DNA from: Actinomycetota bacterium
GTDB taxonomy: Bacteria; Actinomycetota; Actinomycetes; JACCUZ01
Reading direction: 5' to 3'
Length of the DNA: 5,651 bases
Assembly: GCA_030841245.1 (NCBI GenBank)
Contig: JAVEDG010000380.1
Span: 1 to 5,651 of the forward strand
Part shown: one piece after another, positions 1-5,651 of the stretch
How the letters are laid out: each line of letters opens with the position of its first letter
Numbering within the stretch: the first letter of the stretch is position 1
Notes under the pieces: generated by a model
Told to the model about the DNA's origin: nothing
Databases searched by the model: none
The model's input: only the letters and a program-made list of their open reading frames with translations
Program-made: the position numbers and the translations under genes

Positions 1-935
1 ACCCAGCGCGCGAAGTGGATCGAGCGGACACCGGCCAGGTTGTCGCGCGAGTAGACGTGCCGGTTCGCCCAGTCCAGTCCAAGCAGCACCGCACGGAGCG
101 TCAGGGACCGCACCCGGCCGGGCTTGACCAGGCCGACCGCCGTGAACGGGTTCTGGGCCGCGTGGTCCTCGGTCGCCTCGAGTGCCGTCGAGTGCTCGGC
201 CGGGGCTGGTCCCGAGTCGGCGACGTCGCGCCGCTCACGAAGCCGGACGAGCACGAGGAGGATCACCGCAGCAGGGACGAGGACCGGCGCGAGCAGCAGG
301 GCACCGAGCGGCAACGCCACGAGGTGCACCTTGTCGCGCAGGCGGAAGAGCAGGCCCGGCCGGCGCGGCCCCATGCGCGCCCACCGCAGGTCGTCGCGGC
401 CGAGGGCGAACCCGCGGATCCGGCCCTTGGCCTCCGTCGCGGTCAGCTGAGGGGGGACCGAGGCGGGCAGGTCGAGAAAGCTCTCGATGCTCTCTCGCAG
501 CCGGCGCTCGTCGCGCACCTGTGCCACCGACCGGCCCATGCGGTGCACGTACGTCGCCGCCGACGGGACGCGGTGCTCCAGCAGCCAGGCCACCCGCATC
601 GCCGGCGTCGGGTCCGGCGGGTAACCGGCGCAGCAGCCGAACAGCCGGTCGATACCGGCGGCTTGCGAGGTCGCGAGCTGGCGGAGATGCCCGACCCACG
701 GCGCATCCACGTCGGCCATGTAGAAGAGGGTCTCGGGCAGCTCGCGGCCGTCGAGGTCGGCCGTCTCCTCGAGCACGAAGAGCCGGGCGAAGTGCACGCC
801 GTCGAGCTCGGCGAAGGGCAGCACCGGGTTGCGGGCCGCGCCGGCCCCGCTCATCTCCCCGAGCACGGTGCCGAGGCCGACGCGGCGCTCCCGCAGGACC
901 GGGGCTTGGATGGTCAGCGCGACCTGGTGCGGCAT
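1..935 (-). CDS. Conserved protein of unknown function with central transmembrane segment (3' end beyond window)
   Basis: This leftward frame is open from an ATG at 935-933 to the window edge, giving 311 complete codons and no stop. The N-terminal part (about residues 1-160) is soluble and contains DGVHFARLFVL (45-55) and a Cys pair in LFGCCAGYP (98-106). Residues about 203-230 are strongly hydrophobic and form one long membrane segment or a tight hairpin. A charged, Pro/Ala-rich linker follows. The frame then reads NPFTAVGLVKPG (262-273) and reaches VRSIHFARWV at the very edge, which repeats the earlier VHFAR block and suggests a second copy of the N-terminal domain outside the window. Its ATG lies two bases after the stop of the 154-residue gene and has no clear Shine-Dalgarno of its own, so it is probably translated by coupling. 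I cannot name its biochemical function. The reading frame is clear; the role is not. Confidence 0.82.
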   Translation of the reverse strand, partial: MPHQVALTIQAPVLRERRVGLGTVLGEMSGAGAARNPVLPFAELDGVHFARLFVLEETADLDGRELPETLFYMADVDAPWVGHLRQLATSQAAGIDRLFGCCAGYPPDPTPAMRVAWLLEHRVPSAATYVHRMGRSVAQVRDERRLRESIESFLDLPASVPPQLTATEAKGRIRGFALGRDDLRWARMGPRRPGLLFRLRDKVHLVALPLGALLLAPVLVPAAVILLVLVRLRERRDVADSGPAPAEHSTALEATEDHAAQNPFTAVGLVKPGRVRSLTLRAVLLGLDWANRHVYSRDNLAGVRSIHFARW

Positions 936-937
936 GG

Positions 938-1402
938 TCAGTGCCGCGGTGCTCGCAGCGAGAACCACGCCGTACGCCGGTGCCACAGCCAGACCACGCC
1001 GAGCTGCAGGCCCGGGCTGACCAGCCGGGTCTCGTCACGCACCATCCGGGCCACGAGCGAGGTCTTCGAGTAGTCGAGGACCGTGCACTCGGCGCCGTCC
1101 ACCCAACTGGAGCCGCGGTAGACCCGCGCCCGGATCAGCGGCAACCGCAACGGCGTGATGCGGTTGACCAGCCCCCGGCGATCGGGGTCGATCCGCTTGC
1201 CCTGCCAGGCCAACCAGTAGGCCAGCCGGGCGAGCACTCGCCCGAGCACCGTCCCGTTGAACACCAGAGCCGTGCCGCGCAGCACCCCGGCCGGCAACTC
1301 GCCTGCGGGACTGTCGCGGAACACCTCGTCCAGTTCGTCGTTGGTCATCCGCAGCAGGTCGTGCTCGTCGAGCGTGTGCGCCTGCAGGCGCAGTGCAGCC
1401 AT
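938..1402 (-). CDS. Conserved 154-residue protein of unknown function
   Basis: The ATG at 1402-1400 gives a 154-residue protein. It was chosen over the longer upstream extension because GGAGGAGG sits five bases before it, and because the extension is Arg/Ser-rich and looks like untranslated leader. Notable blocks are LRMTNDELDEVFRDSPAGELP (about 16-36), WLAWQGKRIDP (63-73), a VYRGSSWVDG block, VLDYSKTSLVARMVRDE (about 108-124) and SPGLQLGVVWLW (about 128-139). I see no signal peptide, clear membrane segment or catalytic motif. The pattern matches, from memory, a conserved family of uncharacterised proteins seen in actinobacteria and proteobacteria, with alternating hydrophobic strands that could form a small beta-rich binding fold; that fold is inference. 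Its stop is two bases from the start of the next leftward gene, so the two are almost certainly co-transcribed and may act together. Confidence 0.85.
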   Translation of the reverse strand: MAALRLQAHTLDEHDLLRMTNDELDEVFRDSPAGELPAGVLRGTALVFNGTVLGRVLARLAYWLAWQGKRIDPDRRGLVNRITPLRLPLIRARVYRGSSWVDGAECTVLDYSKTSLVARMVRDETRLVSPGLQLGVVWLWHRRTAWFSLRAPRH

Positions 1403-1404
1403 GC

Positions 1405-1428
1405 CCGCCTCCTCCCCCCGAGGGGCGG
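1405..1428 (-). promoter_or_regulatory. Strong Shine-Dalgarno enclosed in a potential hairpin
   Basis: On the leftward transcript GGAGGAGG (1415-1408) lies five bases before the ATG at 1402, an excellent ribosome-binding site. The same bases form the 3' arm of a potential stem: CCGCC (1428-1424) pairs with GGCGG (1409-1405), and CCTC (1423-1420) pairs with GAGG (1414-1411), leaving a single bulged A and a five-G loop. If it forms, this nine-pair GC-rich stem would hide the whole ribosome-binding site. The pairing is read directly from the sequence; a regulatory role is inferred. Confidence 0.5.
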
Positions 1429-1477
1429 ACGGCCGAGTCCTCCCCGGGCCCGCGCCAACGCACCCGCCCCAGGTCCG

Positions 1478-1506
1478 ACTATCAGCCCGGTCCAAGGCAC
1501 TGTCGA
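1478..1506 (-). promoter_or_regulatory. Candidate sigma70-type promoter for the leftward gene pair
   Basis: Read leftward, TCGACA (1506-1501) matches the -35 consensus TTGACA at five of six positions. After a 17-base spacer, GATAGT (1483-1478) matches the -10 consensus TATAAT at four of six. This would start transcription near 1471 and give a leader of about 70 bases that contains the hairpin before the ATG at 1402. Spacing and direction fit, but such matches also arise by chance. Confidence 0.4.
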
Positions 1507-1538
1507 GTCCCTCCTGGGCAAAGTGATGGTCACGAATG

Positions 1539-1567
1539 TTGACGCGCCGTTGCACCACTGGCACGGT
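1539..1567 (+). promoter_or_regulatory. Weak candidate promoter for the rightward cluster
   Basis: TTGACG (1539-1544) matches the -35 consensus at five of six positions. The hexamer 17 bases further on, CACGGT (1562-1567), keeps only the most conserved A and final T of a -10 box. It is correctly placed about 30 bases before the GTG at 1599, and no better candidate stands out in this gap. An alternative sigma factor may be used instead. Confidence 0.25.
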
Positions 1568-1598
1568 CCGGAGTGAGGGAGAAGTCCGGGGGGACGAC

Positions 1599-1964
1599 GT
1601 GATCGATGCTGCGCGAGCGCGCAAGGCGCTGGCCGTGGTCCGCCTGGTGAACGGCGGCCTGGCGCTGCTGGCTCCGCGCTTCCTGCTGCGCCGACTCGGC
1701 ACCGACGCCGACCGGGACCCGTCCGGCATCTACCCGATGCGCATGTTCGGCATCCGCACCGTGCTGATCGGTGCGGACCTGCTCGTGCTCACCGGCGAGC
1801 AGTCCCGGCGCGCCAGCCGCCTTGCGGTGGTGATCCACGCCACCGACACCGCCAACGCCGCGAGCTGCCTGGTCAAGGGCGACCTGCCGCGCCGGGCCGC
1901 CGTCATGGCGACGCTGATCTCCGCCGTGAACACCGTCCTCGCAGTGATCGCCGCACGGGACTGA
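1599..1964 (+). CDS. Small integral membrane protein, function unknown
   Basis: The GTG at 1599 gives 121 residues. It is preferred over the in-frame ATG at 1536 because a G-rich Shine-Dalgarno (GGGGGG, 1588-1593) lies five bases upstream and the extra 21 residues are polar and featureless. Hydrophobic stretches at about residues 10-29, 48-65, 74-92 and 99-118 suggest three or four membrane helices. The third is unusually polar, containing HATDTANAASC (80-90). Other recognisable blocks are RLVNGGLALLAP (15-26), YPMRMFGIRTVLIGADLL (45-62) and LISAVNTVLA (106-115). I recall similar small four-helix membrane proteins in actinobacteria but know no function for them. The stop is 11 bases before the next start, so the gene is probably co-transcribed with the peptidase/hydrolase gene. 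A role in anchoring or export would be conjecture. Confidence 0.83.
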   Translation: MIDAARARKALAVVRLVNGGLALLAPRFLLRRLGTDADRDPSGIYPMRMFGIRTVLIGADLLVLTGEQSRRASRLAVVIHATDTANAASCLVKGDLPRRAAVMATLISAVNTVLAVIAARD

Positions 1965-1975
1965 GGGAGCCTGCC

Positions 1976-4267
1976 GTGGCCAAGACCGCGTCGCCCGGGA
2001 CGGTCTCGGTCCCGGCGGCCAACGACTCGTTCCGGGCCAGCGCCAAGCCGGACGCGTTCGACGCGCGTGACCTGGAGTACCGGCCGCGGCTGCAGCCGCT
2101 CGAGCCCCGGCTGGACCGGCGGCCGGAGGACCGGTCGCACTACTACGTGATGACCCAGCAGGGCGAGTCGTGCACGGGCCATGCCCTCGCGGCGATGATC
2201 AACAACGTGCTCGCCCAGCGCGGGACGGCGGTCCGGGTCAGCCCCTACATGCTCTACGCGATGGCCCGGCGGTACGACGAGTTCGCCGGCGAGGCGGACG
2301 CGGGCTCGTCACTGCGCGGTGCGCTGAAGGGCTGGTACTACCACGGCGTATTGCCGGAGGACCGGTGGCCGACGCTGGAACCGACTTCCGCACCTGACGT
2401 CGACGACCCCGCCACCGCTGCCCTGGCGATGACGGAGCCGCTCGGTGCGTTCTACCGCGTCAACGCGTTCCGTCTCGACGACATGCAGTCGGCGGTCACC
2501 GAGCTGCACGCGATCGTCGCGTCAGCCGCGGTGCACGACGGCTGGTTGTCGCCCAACGTCGTGACCCGCGAGAGTCCCGGGTCCCAGGAGCCGGAGCGGA
2601 TGGCGGTCATCGAGCGGCCGCCGGACGCACAACCGATCGGCGGGCACGCGTTCGCGATCGTCGGCTACAACGACGTCGGGTTCCTGGTGCAGAACTCGTG
2701 GGGCTCGCAGTGGGGCCGGGGGGGTTTCGCCACCCTCCCGTACGACGACTGGCTGGCCTCCGCCTACGACGCCTGGGTCGCGCGGCCCGGAGTCCCGTCG
2801 ATCGTGTCCCCCCGGTCGCGCAGCCGCACCAGGACGACAACAACAGGTGAGGTGGCCGAGGGTCCCGGGCCGGACCTGGTGCGGCTGGGCCGTCACGTGG
2901 TCAACCTGGGCAACGACGGGAAGCTGTCCGACAGCGGGCGCTTCAGCAGCTCGCCCGCGCAGGTCGAGCGGATCTTCGCCCGGATGCGCGACTACCACGA
3001 CTGGTGGGCGGCCAACCCGCCTGGACCGCGGGCGGGCACGAGGGTCCGGCGGATCGCGATCTACGCCCACGGTGGGCTGAACAGCGAGAAGACCGGGCTC
3101 ACCATCGCGTGGAACCAGCTGAACTGGTGGCTCAACAACCGGGTCTACCCGATCACGTTCGCCTGGCAGAGCGGCGGGCTCGAGGTCCTGTTGGACAAGC
3201 TGTCCGACCTGCTGCACCCGCACCTGCCGGCGTTCGGGATCGGCTTCGACATGACCGAGCAGCTCGACCGGCTCGTCGAGAGGGTCGCCCGCGGGAACCT
3301 GCGCTGGATGTGGGACGAGATGAAGAAGAACGCGTCGGCCGCCTCAGCGCCGTACGCGAAGAGCAAGGCCAAGTGGCCGCCACCCGCCGGTGGCGATGCG
3401 CTGCGAGCGATGGCCGGGTTGCCGGGCGCGTCGCTGACCGTCTCGCGGCTGGCGAAGTACGTCGCCGAGTCGCCGGAGCCGGTCGAGATCCACCTCGTCG
3501 GTCACAGTGCCGGCTCGATCTTCCTCGGCGCGATGCTGGAGCGCATGGCTGGCATGGACATCGCCTCGATGTCCTACCTCGCCCCTGCGATCCGCACCGA
3601 CACCTTCCTCGAGCAGGTGGTGCCGCACCTCGGTGGTCACGTGGGAGCGTTCGCGACATTCGGGCTCGACGACCGTCGTGAGCTCGACGACGTGTGCGCC
3701 GCCCGCGGCCACGCGATCTACCACAAGTCGTTGCTGTACCTCGTCTCCCGTGCGTTGGAGCGGCCGACCGGTGACAGCTCGGAGGTGCCACTGCTGGGGA
3801 TGCAGCGTTACGCCGACACCAACGTCGGCGGCACCACGACGAGGGCGGCGGTCAGCGCTGCCGGCGGGACGATGGTGTGGTCCCCGTCGGAGCGGCCGGT
3901 CAACAGCCGCACCGACTCGACGTCGCACGGTGGCTTCGACGACAACGTCGCCACCATGACCTCCGTCATGCTGCGGGTGCTCGGGAGCTCGCAGCTCACC
4001 GACGTCGCGACCTACCAGGCTCGGGCCCAGCGGCGGGAGCCGGAGCCGGACGCCTCGGCCGGCACAGAGGTCAGCTCGCCCAACGCGACCGTGGCGGCGC
4101 TGCAGCGGGTCGGCTGGCGGACCGCCCCACAGCAGCGGGCGGCCGCTCGCCGGTCGACGCGGTCCACAAGGACGTCGACGCCGTCGAAGTCGTCGGCACC
4201 GTCGAAGTCGTCGACGCCGTCGAAGTCGTCGGCACCGTCGACGTCATCGCGGACGAAGAGGAGGTGA
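1976..4267 (+). CDS. Papain-like C1 cysteine peptidase fused to an alpha/beta hydrolase
   Basis: This 763-residue protein starts at a GTG six bases after GGGAG (1965-1969), which overlaps the preceding stop. Residues about 25-270 are a C1 (papain-like) peptidase: nucleophile Cys66 in QQGESCTGHA, His224 in GGHAFAIVGYN and Asn240 in VQNSWGSQWG. Gln61 or Gln62 probably serves the oxyanion hole, but it sits closer to the Cys than in papain. There is no inhibitory propeptide and no signal peptide. A polar Arg/Thr linker (about 275-300) leads to an alpha/beta hydrolase at about 300-675: oxyanion HGG (365-367), nucleophile Ser511 in VGHSAGS, probable acid Asp566 in LDDRRELDD and probable base His651 in HGGFDDN. 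IYHKSLLYLVS (581-591) is, from memory, also typical of this hydrolase group. The tail from about 720 is Arg/Ser/Thr/Pro-rich with a hexapeptide repeat. The location is probably cytoplasmic. The peptidase and hydrolase calls are firm, but the substrates (peptide, and ester, lipid or amide) are unknown. Confidence 0.92.
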   Translation: MAKTASPGTVSVPAANDSFRASAKPDAFDARDLEYRPRLQPLEPRLDRRPEDRSHYYVMTQQGESCTGHALAAMINNVLAQRGTAVRVSPYMLYAMARRYDEFAGEADAGSSLRGALKGWYYHGVLPEDRWPTLEPTSAPDVDDPATAALAMTEPLGAFYRVNAFRLDDMQSAVTELHAIVASAAVHDGWLSPNVVTRESPGSQEPERMAVIERPPDAQPIGGHAFAIVGYNDVGFLVQNSWGSQWGRGGFATLPYDDWLASAYDAWVARPGVPSIVSPRSRSRTRTTTTGEVAEGPGPDLVRLGRHVVNLGNDGKLSDSGRFSSSPAQVERIFARMRDYHDWWAANPPGPRAGTRVRRIAIYAHGGLNSEKTGLTIAWNQLNWWLNNRVYPITFAWQSGGLEVLLDKLSDLLHPHLPAFGIGFDMTEQLDRLVERVARGNLRWMWDEMKKNASAASAPYAKSKAKWPPPAGGDALRAMAGLPGASLTVSRLAKYVAESPEPVEIHLVGHSAGSIFLGAMLERMAGMDIASMSYLAPAIRTDTFLEQVVPHLGGHVGAFATFGLDDRRELDDVCAARGHAIYHKSLLYLVSRALERPTGDSSEVPLLGMQRYADTNVGGTTTRAAVSAAGGTMVWSPSERPVNSRTDSTSHGGFDDNVATMTSVMLRVLGSSQLTDVATYQARAQRREPEPDASAGTEVSSPNATVAALQRVGWRTAPQQRAAARRSTRSTRTSTPSKSSAPSKSSTPSKSSAPSTSSRTKRR
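4175..4246 (+). repeat. Four tandem 18-bp units encoding S-(T/A)-P-S-K-S hexapeptides
   Basis: Four consecutive in-frame 18-base units encode STPSKS, SAPSKS, STPSKS and SAPSTS (residues 734-757 of the peptidase/hydrolase). Units 1 and 3 are identical at the DNA level, and unit 2 differs from them only in the second and third codons. The higher-order period is therefore 36 bases, as expected from duplication of a unit pair. The last unit has diverged. The product is a flexible basic Ser/Pro/Lys tail that ends in RTKRR. Confidence 0.9.
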
Positions 4268-4268
4268 T
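4260..4268 (+). promoter_or_regulatory. Extended Shine-Dalgarno overlapping the upstream stop codon
   Basis: GGAGGTGAT is a full nine-base complement to the usual 16S rRNA 3' end and overlaps the stop codon (4265-4267) of the peptidase/hydrolase gene. The gap from its GGAGG core to the ATG at 4278 is 13 bases, longer than usual, but no in-frame start lies closer. A ribosome ending the upstream gene would stop on this site, which favours coupled translation. Confidence 0.6.
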
Positions 4269-4277
4269 GGTGCCGTC

Positions 4278-5429
4278 ATGACCACCGCACCCCCGTCCCA
4301 GCACGCCCACGACGACCTCACGGTGCAGCGGCAGCGGCCTCCGGAAACCCAGTCGCCACCGCTGGCGTGGGGCCCTGACACGGCCTCGTCCTCCTGGCGG
4401 GAAGGTGCGCTGACCCGCATCCACGAGCTCGACGCCCTGCACCGCTGGCTGATGCACTCGGGCCGGATCTCGGAGCGGCAGGCGGCGATGGACGAGGCGG
4501 TCCACGCGCACCTCCGCAGCGCCCAGGACGCAGCCGAGGCCGACCACAACTGGTGGCGGCTGGTCAGCGGCGCGATCTACGAGCGGACCAACAGCAACTG
4601 CGACGCGGCCGAGGCGACAATGCTGCGGCTGGCTCCCAACGACTTCCTCATCGGCCAGCTGCCCAGCCTCGTGGCGCACGTCCAGCGCCATCTGCCCACC
4701 GGCGACAGCCGGCGTGTCGGCGTCGAGACGCTGGCCGGGCAGCTCGAGAAACCGCCGACCGAGGGCGCTGCGCCGGTCGATGAGCTCACCGAGCGGCAGC
4801 GCACCCAGCTGGTCACGGCGGTGCGTGGGGCGAGCTCGCAGGCGGGACGGGAGCAGACCGCCGTACGCAGCTTCCGCAACGTCCTCGGGGTCACCACGAT
4901 GGTGCTCATCGTGCTCGCGGCAGCGGTCGCCATCCTCGGCTTCCTCCGGCCGGCCGGTATCCCTCTCTGTTTCACGCCGGAGCAGGGAACCCAGGAGCTG
5001 GTGGTCTGCCCGACCGGGCAGTCTGCGCTGCACCCGACGTCGGACCAGGACATCGACAACGTCACGAGCAGGACCGTCAGCCGCGGGGACCTCTTCACGG
5101 TCGAGTTCATCGGGCTGATCGCTGCGGCGATCGCGGCTGCGGCCGGGCTGCGCCAGCTGCGGGGCAGCACGCTGCCCTTCGGCCTGCCGGCCATGCTCGC
5201 GGTGCTCAAGCTGCCCACCGGAGCGCTGACGGCGTTCGTCGGACTGCTGCTGATGCGCGGGCAGTTCGTGCCGGGGCTGTCCGCCCTGGACTCGTCTGCG
5301 CAGATCCTGGCGTGGGCGGCTCTGTTCGGCTACGCCCAGCAGGTCTTCACCCGGCTGGTCGACCAGCAGGCTCACTCGGTGCTGGACCGCGTGCGCGGGG
5401 CGAAGCACCAGGAGTCGACCGACGTGTGA
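4278..5429 (+). CDS. Multi-pass membrane protein with long cytoplasmic helical N-terminus, function unknown
   Basis: The ATG at 4278 gives 383 residues. Residues 1-40 are polar and Pro/Gln-rich. Residues about 40-200 are soluble and mostly helical, rich in Ala, Glu, Gln, Arg and His, with a NWWRLVSGAIYER block at 91-103. Membrane segments are likely at about 202-224, 273-291, 305-327 and 341-358. The loop at 225-272 contains Cys231 and Cys244, which could form a disulphide if the loop faces outward. The C-terminal block runs through KLPTGALTAF (311-320), VPGLSALDSSAQILAWA (331-347) and LVDQQAHSVLD (360-370). I remember similar C-terminal blocks in unnamed bacterial membrane proteins but no assigned function. 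The start is 10 bases after the stop of the peptidase/hydrolase gene, so the two products are probably made together. This protein could be its membrane partner, regulator or target; that is inference. Confidence 0.87.
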   Translation: MTTAPPSQHAHDDLTVQRQRPPETQSPPLAWGPDTASSSWREGALTRIHELDALHRWLMHSGRISERQAAMDEAVHAHLRSAQDAAEADHNWWRLVSGAIYERTNSNCDAAEATMLRLAPNDFLIGQLPSLVAHVQRHLPTGDSRRVGVETLAGQLEKPPTEGAAPVDELTERQRTQLVTAVRGASSQAGREQTAVRSFRNVLGVTTMVLIVLAAAVAILGFLRPAGIPLCFTPEQGTQELVVCPTGQSALHPTSDQDIDNVTSRTVSRGDLFTVEFIGLIAAAIAAAAGLRQLRGSTLPFGLPAMLAVLKLPTGALTAFVGLLLMRGQFVPGLSALDSSAQILAWAALFGYAQQVFTRLVDQQAHSVLDRVRGAKHQESTDV

Positions 5430-5486
5430 GTCGCCGGGACCGGGCTGACGGGGGCAGCCGCGGGACAACCGGCGAGACTGCACGTC

Positions 5487-5651
5487 GTGTGGGACCTCAT
5501 CGTCGTCGGCGCGGGGCCGGCCGGCGCGACCGCGGCGCTGTCGGCCCTCTCGCACGAGCCGCTGGCGGCCGTGCTGCTGATCGACCGCGACGACTTCCCG
5601 CGCGACAAGGCGTGCGGTGACGGCATCGCTCCGCACGCCATGGACGTGCTC
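5487..5651 (+). CDS. FAD-dependent oxidoreductase, geranylgeranyl-reductase type (5' part only)
   Basis: Fifty-five codons from a GTG at 5487 to the window edge encode the N-terminus of a Rossmann-fold flavoprotein. LIVVGAGPAGATAAL (residues 4-18) is the FAD dinucleotide-binding GxGxxG loop after the first strand. LLIDRDDFPRDKACGDGIAP (30-49) has the acidic end of the second strand, followed by the FPRxKxCGDG motif typical of geranylgeranyl reductases and related p-hydroxybenzoate-hydroxylase-fold enzymes. Members reduce isoprenoid double bonds or hydroxylate aromatic substrates, so the exact reaction cannot be set from this fragment. The start was chosen because there is no ATG or other GTG in frame back to the stop at 5427, and only a weak GGCGAG (5471-5476) precedes it. 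The gene lies 57 bases after the membrane protein gene and may be read from the same transcript, but its function looks like housekeeping metabolism unrelated to the preceding genes. Confidence 0.88.
   Translation, partial: MWDLIVVGAGPAGATAALSALSHEPLAAVLLIDRDDFPRDKACGDGIAPHAMDVL

Larger units (their letters stand above)
1403..1598. other. Divergent intergenic regulatory region
   Basis: This 196-bp gap separates the starts of the leftward pair and the rightward cluster. Reading frames cross it on both strands, but their products are Arg/Ser/Pro-rich and lack recognisable motifs, so I treat it as non-coding. It carries a leftward promoter candidate, an RBS hairpin for the leftward gene, a weak rightward promoter candidate and a short inverted repeat at 1523-1533. 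Control of both operons probably resides here. Confidence 0.7.

Noticed and set aside
15..1073. Rightward open frames of up to 464 codons over 15-1576
   Set aside because: The translations are Arg/Gly/Pro/Ala-rich and lack motifs, while the opposite strand reads two coherent proteins with a good ribosome-binding site. They are shadows.
1536..1598. ATG at 1536 as the start of the small rightward membrane protein
   Set aside because: It would place the start on the -35 candidate and add 21 polar residues. The GTG at 1599 has a well-spaced G-rich ribosome-binding site.
1403..1729. N-terminal extension of the 154-residue leftward protein up to a start at 1729
   Set aside because: It would overlap the rightward membrane protein gene and cross the promoter and Shine-Dalgarno region, and its residues are Arg/Ser-rich without pattern. 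The ATG at 1402 has a far better ribosome-binding site.
3877..4281. Rightward frame of 134 codons with an acidic Val/Asp/Glu repeat at its end
   Set aside because: The repeat is the same tandem DNA repeat read in another frame of the peptidase/hydrolase gene. The frame has no start signal and no coherent domain.
5430..5486. Possible transcription terminator after the 383-residue protein gene
   Set aside because: Only short GC matches such as GCCGG/CCGGC with a long loop are present, with no T-run, so a terminator is not supported.
4071..5636. Long leftward open frame of 521 codons opposite the membrane protein gene
   Set aside because: Its product is rich in Arg, Gln, Asp, Pro and Val with no domain or hydrophobic pattern, and it spans two well-supported rightward genes. 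It is a typical antisense shadow in GC-rich DNA.

Overview
The window is GC-rich DNA of actinobacterial character: codons mostly end in G or C, GTG starts are used, and genes are packed tightly. I cannot name the genus. I see six protein genes, two of them cut by the window edges. I found no RNA genes, insertion sequences, CRISPR array or prophage genes.

Layout. A leftward pair occupies positions 1-1402: a 154-residue conserved protein of unknown function (938-1402), followed two bases later by a protein that runs off the left edge (1-935). That second protein has no stop in the window and spans at least 311 residues, with a central hydrophobic segment. A 196-bp divergent intergenic region (1403-1598) separates this pair from a rightward cluster. 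It holds a plausible leftward promoter, a strong Shine-Dalgarno that can be buried in a hairpin, a weak rightward promoter candidate and a small inverted repeat.

The rightward cluster has three closely spaced genes: a 121-residue integral membrane protein (1599-1964), a 763-residue protein (1976-4267) and a 383-residue membrane protein with a long cytoplasmic helical N-terminus (4278-5429). The 763-residue protein joins a papain-like (C1) cysteine peptidase to a GHSAG-type alpha/beta hydrolase and ends in a basic Ser/Thr/Pro/Lys-rich repeat tail. The gaps of 11 and 10 bases suggest one transcript with coupled translation. After a 57-base gap comes the start of a FAD-dependent oxidoreductase of the geranylgeranyl-reductase type (5487 to the right edge), probably a separate function.

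The item of most interest is the two-catalytic-domain peptidase/hydrolase fusion between two membrane-protein genes. Both active sites look intact, and I see no secretion signal. A cytoplasmic two-headed hydrolase working with a membrane partner is a reasonable hypothesis, but its substrate and role cannot be read from the sequence. A defence, stress or envelope role is only conjecture.
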